Shown in pieces: positions 1-6,654 of a stretch of 16,900 bases of DNA (its first letter is position 1; each line of letters begins with the position of its first letter). The DNA lies in the NCBI RefSeq assembly GCF_016786305.1, contig NZ_JADWYV010000224.1; one strand, given 5' to 3'. Origin of the DNA: Pseudofrankia nepalensis (lineage in GTDB: Bacteria > Actinomycetota > Actinomycetes > Frankiales > Frankiaceae). A model generated the notes under the pieces. The model worked only from the letters and a program-made list of their open reading frames with translations, ran no database searches and was not told where the DNA came from. The translations under genes and the position numbers were made by a program.

Positions 1-93
1 CGCTTCCCCACCTGGGACATCGACCACGACAACGCCGTACGACTGCACACCAGCACCGTCCGCGGCTACGACAAACTACCGATCACAGTCTGA
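1..93 (+). CDS. 3' end of an unidentified protein (partial)
   Basis: Frame 1 is open from the window edge to a TGA at 91-93 and gives 30 residues ending in RGYDKLPITV. The codons are GC-rich at the third position like the neighbouring genes, and the next gene begins 23 bp after the stop on the same strand, so this reads as the tail of a real gene entering from the left. I do not recognise the family. The visible part is polar, with an aspartate/histidine-rich stretch (DIDHDN) and no membrane segment. The short gap would allow co-transcription with the SDR gene. Confidence 0.5.
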   Translation, partial: RFPTWDIDHDNAVRLHTSTVRGYDKLPITV

Positions 94-116
94 TCGGAAC
101 CATCAGAGGTAGCCGT

Positions 117-1241
117 GTGACGGCGGGAGGCGCGATGAAGGTGTTGGTGGTGGGCGGCACCGGGCCTACGGGGCCGCACGTCGTGCGCGGCCTCCTCGAG
201 CGCGGCGACGAGGTCGCGATCTTCCATCGGGGCACCCACGAGCCGCCGGGCTTACCCGACGTCGAGCACATCCATGGCGATCCCCACTTCCGCGCGTCGA
301 TCGAGAACGCCGTCGGCGCACGGGACTTTGACGTCGTGGTGGCCATGTACGGGCGGCTCAAACACCTGGCGCCGGCGCTGGCGGGCCGGTGCGGCCAGTT
401 CGTCGCCATCGGCGGAGTACCCGTGTACCAGGGCTTCTTCCCGAGCCCCAGCCAAAGCCAGCTACCGGTCCCGGTCACCGAGGATCATCCAGCCGTTCAG
501 GACGCCACCGGCGGGGCGGCGCTGGCGTTCTCGAGGCGGCTCGCCGACGCCGAGGCGGCGGTCTTCGCCCACCACCCGCGGGCGACGGTCCTGCGTTTCC
601 CGATGCTGTTCGGGCCGAACAACGCCCGGCCGGCCGAGTGGTCGGTGGTGAAGCGGGTACGCGACGGCCGCCCGTTCATGATCCTTCCCGACGGCGGCGG
701 TCAGATCCACACCCGCTGCGCCGCCGCCAACGCCGCCGCGTTCGTACTGGCCGTGCTGGACGCCCCGGAGGTGGCCGCCGGCCAGGTCTACAACGCGGGC
801 GAGGCGACGAGCTGGTCCCTGCGGGACTGGGCCACGACGATCGCCCGGCTCATGGGAGCCGACCTGGAACTGGTCGGCCTCCCCCGGGAGATCGCCGTCG
901 AGGCCACCACGACGCTGCTCCCGCTGGCCGGCACCACCGCGACCCACGTCGTCGTCAGCACCGAGAAGGCCCGCCGCGAGCTGGACTACACCCCGGCCGT
1001 CGACCCCCTCGACGCGCTGGCCGAGCTCGTCGCCTGGTACGCCGAGAGCCCCGCGTTCGACCCGGCCGCCAGCCCGTCGTTCACCGACCGGTTCGACTAC
1101 CCGACGGAGGACGCCCTGCTGGGCGAGTACCGGGCGGCGGTGGAGCGGTTGGCCGCCGCGGTCGACCAGCGCGCCGCGCCGCCGATCCACAGCATGCCCC
1201 ACCCGCAGCGCCCCGGAGAGGTGGACCATCGCGGCCGCTGA
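117..1241 (+). CDS. NAD(P)-dependent epimerase/dehydratase-like protein (SDR superfamily)
   Basis: A 374-residue protein with an N-terminal Rossmann fold. MKVLVVGGTGPTG (residues 7-19) has the GxxGxxG dinucleotide-binding loop of extended or atypical short-chain dehydrogenases. Later segments match the fold: FDVVVAMYG (strand 4 region), RFPMLFGPNN (the usual R-hydrophobic-GP loop) and GQVYNAGEA near the C-terminal substrate lobe. I cannot place a YxxxK catalytic pair, so it may be an atypical SDR that binds nucleotide without classical oxidoreductase chemistry; the substrate is unknown. Start: GTG at 117 has AGAGG 7 bp upstream. ATG at 135, after GGGAGG with only 4 bp spacing, is an alternative that begins directly at the Rossmann strand. 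The C-terminal ~35 residues are polar and probably disordered. Confidence 0.85.
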   Translation: MTAGGAMKVLVVGGTGPTGPHVVRGLLERGDEVAIFHRGTHEPPGLPDVEHIHGDPHFRASIENAVGARDFDVVVAMYGRLKHLAPALAGRCGQFVAIGGVPVYQGFFPSPSQSQLPVPVTEDHPAVQDATGGAALAFSRRLADAEAAVFAHHPRATVLRFPMLFGPNNARPAEWSVVKRVRDGRPFMILPDGGGQIHTRCAAANAAAFVLAVLDAPEVAAGQVYNAGEATSWSLRDWATTIARLMGADLELVGLPREIAVEATTTLLPLAGTTATHVVVSTEKARRELDYTPAVDPLDALAELVAWYAESPAFDPAASPSFTDRFDYPTEDALLGEYRAAVERLAAAVDQRAAPPIHSMPHPQRPGEVDHRGR

Positions 1242-1252
1242 CGGACGTCAGC

Positions 1253-1266
1253 AGTGAGTGTTCACT
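1253..1266. promoter_or_regulatory. Candidate TetR-type operator
   Basis: The 14-bp sequence AGTGAGTGTTCACT has 5-bp inverted arms (AGTGA/TCACT) around four bases. It lies just after the SDR stop and about 140 bp before the aldo/keto reductase start. Half-sites of this form are common targets of TetR/AcrR-family repressors in actinobacteria. No TetR gene is visible in this window, so the regulator would be encoded elsewhere. The assignment rests on pattern alone. Confidence 0.3.
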
Positions 1267-1407
1267 TGCCCCGATAGGTTGTCGTCGTGTCTGACCTGCT
1301 CCGCGACCGGACGGCCGTCGCGACCGGCGGGGCCAGACGAGAGGGCCCCACCGGGACTCGCGCCGTCGCGTCCCTGTGCCGGCCACGACGACAGGAGTGG
1401 TTGAGAG

Positions 1408-2397
1408 ATGGTTGATGTCCTGCCGACCAGGAAACTTCGCGACCTGGAAGTCGGCGCGCAGGGGCTTGGCTGCATGTCGCTGAGCCCCGCCTACGGCGCT
1501 GTGGGCAGTCCGGAGGAGCTGTTCGCGACCATCCACCGGGCCCTGGAGCTCGGCGTCACGCTCCTGGACACGGCGGACATCTACGGCGAGAGCGAGGACC
1601 TGGTCGGGCGAGCCATCGCCGGGCGCCGCGAGCGGGCCGTGGTGGCGACCAAGTTCGGCATCGTCTTCGCCGGGGCGAACCGGGAGATGGGCGCGCGCGG
1701 CGACGCCGCCTACGTGCGGCAGAGCTGCGAGCGGTCGCTGCGCCGCCTCGGCGTGGATCACATCGATCTGTACGACCAGCATCGGGTCGACCCCGACGTG
1801 CCCGTGGAGGAGACCTGGGGCGCGATGGCCGACCTGGTGGCCGAGGGCAAGGTCCGCCACCTCGGCATCAGCGAGGCGTCCGCGGCGACGATCCGCCGCG
1901 CGCACGCGGTGCACCCGGTCAGTGCGCTGCAGAGCGAATGGTCGCTGTGGACGCGCCGGATCGAGGACGAGATCGTGCCGACCTGCCGGGAGCTCGGCAT
2001 CGGCCTCGTGCCGTACTCCCCGCTCGGCAAGGGGATTCTCACCGGCGGCATCACCGATCGGGCGGACCTCGCCGAAACCGACTCCCGGCGATGGTCCCCG
2101 TGGTTCACCGACGACAACCTGCCGCACAACCTGCGGATCGTCGCCGCGCTGCGGACGCTGGCCGAGGAGAAGGGAGCGACGCCGGGGCAGCTGGCGCTGG
2201 CCTGGCTGGCTCACCAGGGGCCGGACGTCGTGCCGATCCCGGGCACCAAGCGGATCGCCCGCCTCGAGGAGAACGCCGCGGCCGCGCGCGTCGAACTGTC
2301 CCCGGAGGACCTCGAGCGGATCGAGGCCGCCGTCCCCGCCGACGCCGTGGCCGGCACCAGCGTGCCGCGGGACTACCTCCGCACCACCGGAAGGTGA
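1408..2397 (+). CDS. Aldo/keto reductase
   Basis: A 329-residue, complete member of the NADPH-dependent aldo/keto reductases, (beta/alpha)8-barrel cytosolic enzymes that reduce aldehydes and ketones. The catalytic tetrad is visible: Asp54 and Tyr59 in TLLDTADIYG, Lys82 in VVATKFG and His125 in LYDQHRVD. The C-terminal cofactor region IPGTKRIARLEEN (277-289) is the typical NADPH 2'-phosphate binding loop. GCMSLSPAYG near the N-terminus and PYSPLGKGILTG (202-213) resemble the AKR13 / YajO-like group of general reductases. The ATG at 1408 has AGGAG about 10 bp upstream plus GAGAG next to it. The gene is preceded by a candidate TetR-type operator. The physiological substrate cannot be told from the sequence. 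Confidence 0.93.
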   Translation: MVDVLPTRKLRDLEVGAQGLGCMSLSPAYGAVGSPEELFATIHRALELGVTLLDTADIYGESEDLVGRAIAGRRERAVVATKFGIVFAGANREMGARGDAAYVRQSCERSLRRLGVDHIDLYDQHRVDPDVPVEETWGAMADLVAEGKVRHLGISEASAATIRRAHAVHPVSALQSEWSLWTRRIEDEIVPTCRELGIGLVPYSPLGKGILTGGITDRADLAETDSRRWSPWFTDDNLPHNLRIVAALRTLAEEKGATPGQLALAWLAHQGPDVVPIPGTKRIARLEENAAAARVELSPEDLERIEAAVPADAVAGTSVPRDYLRTTGR

Positions 2398-2514
2398 CCG
2401 CCGGGACCACATCGGCGGCGTCGAACGGATTGAGTATTTCGCGTGGCCCGGCGTACCGAATGGCCGGCTCTGGCGCGCTATTCGAGCGAGGTGGCCTATT
2501 GGTCTAAATCGGGG

Positions 2515-2525
2515 GTATCGGATAC
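2515..2525. promoter_or_regulatory. Small inverted repeat in the GGDEF gene leader
   Basis: GTATC-G-GATAC is a perfect 5-bp inverted repeat lying 114 bp before the GGDEF gene. The surrounding 2480-2525 stretch is clearly lower in GC than the genes (for example TATTGGTCTAAATC at 2497-2510), as expected for a promoter region. I could not assign confident -35/-10 hexamers. The rest of the 241-bp gap between the aldo/keto reductase and the GGDEF gene shows nothing further. Confidence 0.2.
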
Positions 2526-2638
2526 GCGAGCTTCTCGACCTAGGCGATCAGGGTACGGTTTTGGGGTAGCTGTAGTAGACCGCAGGCGGCACGGTGCGGC
2601 GATGTGAGTGAACCACCGGGCCGATCGGAGTTGTACGC

Positions 2639-5113
2639 ATGCCAAGCAATTCGTGCGCATCTGGCCGATATTCCACGCTTGCCGCCCTGACGATCCTGGT
2701 TGTCTGCTATGTCCTTGCCACGCTGGTGTGCGTGCTTCTGCTCCCCGAACTCTGGGCCTATTCCGCCATTCTGGTTTCTACCGGCATCGCCTGTCTCGCA
2801 GCCGTGGTCGGGCTGGCCTGGACGGGCCGGCGCGCCAGCGGACCGGACCGTCGATGGCGGCTGCTTCTGGCGGCGACGGCCGGAGGCAGCCTGCTGCTCA
2901 CCGCCGCGACCATCGGCGCCGGGTTCGGCAAGCCGCCAACGGCCGCGACCGACTTCCGGCCCGTGTACAGCCTGTTCCTGCTGTTCTACCTTCCCGCTTT
3001 GATCGGCCTGCTGAGCTTTCCGGCTGACCCACCGCCCCTCCCCCGCGGCCTGGGCGACCAGAACGGCCCCGCCCAGGCCGGCCGGGGCCGCCACTGGTAC
3101 GCGATCACCGCCCTGGACAGCGCCCTCGTCGTCGGCTCGCTGACGCTCCTGGTGTGGTCGATCGTGTTCGCACCGCTGCTGAGAACCGTGAACGTCGACC
3201 CGACAAGGTTCCTGAGCGCGCTCAGCAATCTCATCGGCGAAGCCCTCCTTCTGGTGACGGTGGTACTGGTCGGGGTTCTGCGCCGCCCGCACTCCCTGCT
3301 GGCGCTGACGCTGCTGGGCACCGGCTGGCTGACCCTCGCGATGTCGTCGGTCGCCGCGGTGCTCGAGGTCGCGACCCCCCAGGAGGGCATCAACACGACG
3401 CTTTGGCTCGGCTTCCCGGTCGGCTGGCTGCTGATGCTGCTGGCGGCGTTCGTTCCGATGCCGCTGGCGGCCCGTCCGATCCGCGCGACGGCGTCGGACA
3501 CGCCAGGGTCGCGGGCGGCGAGCTTCGTACACGCTCCAGTGCTGCGCGCGGCGCTGCCGTACCTGGCGGCAGGACTCGCCTGCGTCGTCGCGCTCGGCCA
3601 GCTCGCCGCCGGACTGGATCTCGACCGGTTCGAGATGTACGTGCTGTTCATCCTGCTCCTGATGCTGGTCGTCCGGCAGATGATGAGCCTGGGCGAGAAG
3701 ACGCACCTGCTGGACCTGGTGGAGTCCAGTCGCCGACAGCTGCGTCACCAGGCTTTTCACGACCCGCTGACAGGGCTCGCGAACCGGGCGTTGTTCGCCG
3801 AACGGCTACGGGGCGCGCTCGACCGGCAGGGGACCGACGGACGGCCGTTCGCGCTGCTGTTCTGCGACCTGGACAACTTCAAGGGCATCAACGACACCCT
3901 CGGCCACGCGGTCGGCGACGAGCTGCTCCAGCTCACCGCGAGCCGACTGCGCGGCGCCACATGCGCCACCGACACGGTCGCCCGGCTCGGTGGCGACGAG
4001 TTCGTCGTCCTTCTGGAGGGCGCCATCGGCGACCCGCGGGCGCTGTGCCACCGGCTGGTCGCGACCGCCCGGGCCCCGTGCGTGCTCGCCGGCAGGGAGC
4101 TTCCAGTCGGCGCCAGCTTCGGCATGGTCCACGTCGATCCGGCCAAGATCGCCACGGACACGTCGCCAGTGACCGCCGACAGTCTGCTCCGTGACGCCGA
4201 CACGGCGATGTACGCCGCGAAGCGGCAGGGAAAGGGCCGTCTGGTCGTCCACCAGGCCGGGCTGCGCGCGCCGGAAGCGCCGACGACGATCCGCGGCGAC
4301 CTCGCGCTCGCGTTACGCGGCGAGCAGGAGGCCGGAACCCTGCACGTCGAGTACCGCCCCGTCGTGGAACTCCGGAGCGGACGGCCCGCGGCGGTGGAGG
4401 CCGTGCCCTCCTGGGCGCACCCGCGCCTCGGCACGGTGGTGGCCGAACGCCTGCGCGGGATGGCCGTCGAAGCAGACCTCGTCACCCAGCTGGATCAGTA
4501 TGTCGTCGCGCGCGCCGGTCACGACCTGGCCCGGCGGGCGAGTGAGATCGGCGACCCCTGGCGGGTCTTTGTCGTCGTGTCGACGGACCGGATCATCAGT
4601 GACCCAGCGGCGACGGAGGAGCTCGCCCGACTGGCGATCGCCGGCGGCGCCCAGGCCGACAGCCTGGTCATGTTCCTCACCGGCCTCGGCCGGGCGGCGA
4701 GCCCGGAGCCGACCGACGCGCTCCTGGCCCGCCTCGCCGCCAGCGGCCTCCGGCTGGCCGTGGCCGATGCCGACGGCGGCTACCGCTCCCTGGCCGCGCT
4801 GACATCCCAGCGAATCGAGGCGGTGCGGCTCGATCCAGGGCTCGCCGACACCGCGGCCGACCAGGATCCGGACTCACCCGCGGCGGCAGCGCGTGGCGCC
4901 GTCCTGTGCATGGCGCATCGGCGCGGCCTCACCGTCGTGGCACCGGGAATCCGCGACCACGGGCAGGCCCGCCGACTGGCGGCGGCGGGCTGCCACCTCG
5001 GCCTCGGCCCGATCTACCCGACCAGGGATGCCATACGGCCCGGAAGGGCATCCGGCGGGCCCCGCCCTCGTCGGCCGGGTGTTCGGCGGCTCGCGACCCC
5101 GACGGATGGCTAG
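2639..5113 (+). CDS. Membrane-bound diguanylate cyclase with degenerate EAL domain
   Basis: An 824-residue protein. About ten hydrophobic segments (roughly 14-36, 42-62, 75-95, 108-127, 157-180, 198-214, 218-245, 255-273, 303-325, 332-350) form an N-terminal membrane sensor. A short linker leads to a GGDEF domain (about 370-540) with HDPLTGLANR at 374-383, FCDLDNFKGINDTLGH at 408-423 and an intact active-site GGDEF at 451-455. The product should be cyclic di-GMP. The inhibitory RxxD site that normally lies five residues before GGDEF reads CATD (442-445), so its arginine is missing. The C-terminal region (about 555-800) follows the EAL fold but has lost its signatures: EAVPS for EALLR, ADADGGYRSL for DDFGTGYSSL and GCHLGLGPIY for the terminal GxxxQGY motif. 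It is probably not an active phosphodiesterase and may serve as a regulatory domain. ATG 2639 has GGAG 8 bp upstream. Confidence 0.92.
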   Translation: MPSNSCASGRYSTLAALTILVVCYVLATLVCVLLLPELWAYSAILVSTGIACLAAVVGLAWTGRRASGPDRRWRLLLAATAGGSLLLTAATIGAGFGKPPTAATDFRPVYSLFLLFYLPALIGLLSFPADPPPLPRGLGDQNGPAQAGRGRHWYAITALDSALVVGSLTLLVWSIVFAPLLRTVNVDPTRFLSALSNLIGEALLLVTVVLVGVLRRPHSLLALTLLGTGWLTLAMSSVAAVLEVATPQEGINTTLWLGFPVGWLLMLLAAFVPMPLAARPIRATASDTPGSRAASFVHAPVLRAALPYLAAGLACVVALGQLAAGLDLDRFEMYVLFILLLMLVVRQMMSLGEKTHLLDLVESSRRQLRHQAFHDPLTGLANRALFAERLRGALDRQGTDGRPFALLFCDLDNFKGINDTLGHAVGDELLQLTASRLRGATCATDTVARLGGDEFVVLLEGAIGDPRALCHRLVATARAPCVLAGRELPVGASFGMVHVDPAKIATDTSPVTADSLLRDADTAMYAAKRQGKGRLVVHQAGLRAPEAPTTIRGDLALALRGEQEAGTLHVEYRPVVELRSGRPAAVEAVPSWAHPRLGTVVAERLRGMAVEADLVTQLDQYVVARAGHDLARRASEIGDPWRVFVVVSTDRIISDPAATEELARLAIAGGAQADSLVMFLTGLGRAASPEPTDALLARLAASGLRLAVADADGGYRSLAALTSQRIEAVRLDPGLADTAADQDPDSPAAAARGAVLCMAHRRGLTVVAPGIRDHGQARRLAAAGCHLGLGPIYPTRDAIRPGRASGGPRPRRPGVRRLATPTDG

Positions 5114-5121
5114 GGACGCGC

Positions 5122-5153
5122 CCTGGGGTGCGCCCCACGGGATGCACCCTAGG
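5122..5153. terminator. Candidate bidirectional terminator hairpin
   Basis: CCTGGGGTGC (5122-5131) can pair with GCACCCTAGG (5144-5153) around a 12-base loop; six base pairs next to the loop (GGGTGC/GCACCC) are perfect and the outer part has mismatches. It sits between the convergent GGDEF and LuxR-type genes, which are only 35 bp apart, and overlaps the stop codon of the latter. No T-run follows, which is usual in high-GC actinobacteria. Confidence 0.4.
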
Positions 5154-6153
5154 TGTCGCTCATGGGGATGAGGCCGTTGCGGGCGGCCACGACGCCGAGC
5201 TGGAAGCGGGAGCGGACCTGATACTCCTCGCACAGCTGGGCCACGACCCGCTTCACGGTGCGGCCTGAGATCTCCAGGCGGGTGGCGATGGCCTCGTCGG
5301 TGAGCCCCTTGGACAGCAGGAGCAGCACCTTCATGGGCCGGCGGCTGTCCGCCGGCTCGTCGTCGTCGCCCGAGGTCGGCGGAGCTGGCACCTCCGCCTC
5401 GCGGTGGACCCGGGCGAACAGGTCGGTGAGCACGGCCAGCAGCGCGGGCGCGGTGACGAACATGCCGCCGCGCGCGAGGTCGGTGGCGTCGAGCGGCACC
5501 ATCGCCACCCGGCCGTCCCAGATGATCAGACGGGTGGGCAGGTTGGGGCTCTGGCGGACCCAGCCGAGGGCGGGCGGGCGTCGCCCGCCGGCGGCGCGGC
5601 GGACGGCGTCGACGAGGTCGGGGCTCCAGACGCTGGCCAGGTGCACGCCGCGTTCGCCGGCGCGCATGATCATGTCGATCATGTCCTTGCTGTTCAGGCC
5701 GGGGAACTGGTTCTGCCCGGTGAGCAGGAACTGCAGGCTGACGCTGGCGCGGTGGGTGAGCTCGGCGATGCGTGGGCCCGCCTCGCTGTGCTCGACCACC
5801 TCGACGCCGCCGCCACCCGTACCAGCCCGGCGCCGGCCGGCGAGATAGTCGCTGAACAGGCCGGAACGAAAGAGCGCCTCCCGCTCGTCGGCCATTGCCT
5901 TGGCAGCCGCGGCGAGTTCCGCCTGGCGGCGGGCGTGCTCGGCCTGGAGCAGCACGACCGGGTCCTGGGCGACCCAGCGGTCACCGACGCGTCGGATCAG
6001 ACCGCGCTCGAGCTGCGCCTCGATTTCCGCGCGAACGGTGTCGACCGGCTCTCCGAGCCATCCGGCCAGCAGCTCGAGGTCGGAATAGCGGTGTACCGCG
6101 ACGGCGCGCCACAAGCGCTCACCGAACTCGTTCAATCCCAGAAGTTCCAGCAA
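5149..6153 (-). CDS. LuxR-type HTH regulator with N-terminal winged-helix and phospholipase D-like region
   Basis: A 334-residue predicted DNA-binding regulator. Residues about 1-65 resemble a winged helix of the TrmB type (LELLAGWLG ... LIRRVGDRWV). Residues 68-95 are a charged, alanine-rich helix, probably a coiled coil. Residues 115-255 resemble the phospholipase D-like effector region found in actinobacterial TrmB/LuxR hybrids, without an HKD motif. The C-terminus (about 273-330) is a LuxR/GerE helix-turn-helix: LLLSKGLTDEAIATRLEISGRTVKRVV is the typical recognition region. There is no receiver domain, so it is not a classical response regulator. The start is TTG at 6153, with a GGGGGA 9 bp upstream; no in-frame ATG or GTG fits better. 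It diverges from the conservon and converges on the GGDEF gene. Confidence 0.82.
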   Translation of the reverse strand: MLELLGLNEFGERLWRAVAVHRYSDLELLAGWLGEPVDTVRAEIEAQLERGLIRRVGDRWVAQDPVVLLQAEHARRQAELAAAAKAMADEREALFRSGLFSDYLAGRRRAGTGGGGVEVVEHSEAGPRIAELTHRASVSLQFLLTGQNQFPGLNSKDMIDMIMRAGERGVHLASVWSPDLVDAVRRAAGGRRPPALGWVRQSPNLPTRLIIWDGRVAMVPLDATDLARGGMFVTAPALLAVLTDLFARVHREAEVPAPPTSGDDDEPADSRRPMKVLLLLSKGLTDEAIATRLEISGRTVKRVVAQLCEEYQVRSRFQLGVVAARNGLIPMSDT

Positions 6154-6654
6154 GCGTGCTCATCCCCCGCGTCCCCCGGCTGGTGGTTGCGTGGCGGTCA
6201 CGCGACCCACAGGGCGTGCGGGCCGGGAGGGCAGGCGGCAGCTCCGACGTCCTTGGCAGCGGCAGACAGTCTCGACGGTGATGCCGCGATGCCGCGACGC
6301 TACGACCCGCTCTGGCGACGGCCCAACCCATTTGGGGGGATGTTTGGCCTACAGGGTGGACAGTAGGGCCGCGACGAGCCGGATGTTTGCCGATGTCCCC
6401 AAGGGGACGGGCGCGGCGGGCCGTGTCCCGTTCACGCCAGCCCTGGAGCCTTCCCGACATGCCGAGCGGCCCGTTACGGTCGATTTCACCGTCGGGCCCG
6501 GGGGCGTCACCTCGCGACCCGTACCGACCACGAGAGTTGCGCCGACCACGAGGGTAACGGGCACCGCCTCGATTCAGAGGAGTGCCGCGCCAACGATAGC
6601 GGTGTTTTCTCCGCGAGTCTGCTGTCGCCTGTCCCGGTCCCGACGGAAAGTCCG
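6154..6654. other. Intergenic region between divergent regulator and sensor kinase genes
   Basis: These 501 bp carry no gene I can support; the plus-strand frame open from 6191 has poor actinobacterial codon usage and matches nothing. Possible control elements: an imperfect inverted repeat at 6186-6206 (GTTGCGTG/CACGCGAC, 7 of 8 pairs) just upstream of the regulator gene; a GTCCCC-AA-GGGGAC repeat at 6395-6408; and an imperfect 18-bp tandem repeat at 6524-6559 whose copies both begin CCGACCACGAG. Promoters for both flanking genes must lie here, but I could not pick convincing -35/-10 pairs. Confidence 0.4.

Noticed and set aside
1..93. Partial gene at the left edge considered as a transposase or integrase end
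   Set aside because: Thirty residues show no DDE, HUH or tyrosine recombinase motif and no inverted repeat follows the stop.
2540..3760. Long minus-strand open frame opposite the GGDEF gene
   Set aside because: Its predicted product is rich in Gln, Arg, His and Asp with no domain. It is the antisense shadow expected of a GC-rich gene whose plus-strand product has clear motifs.
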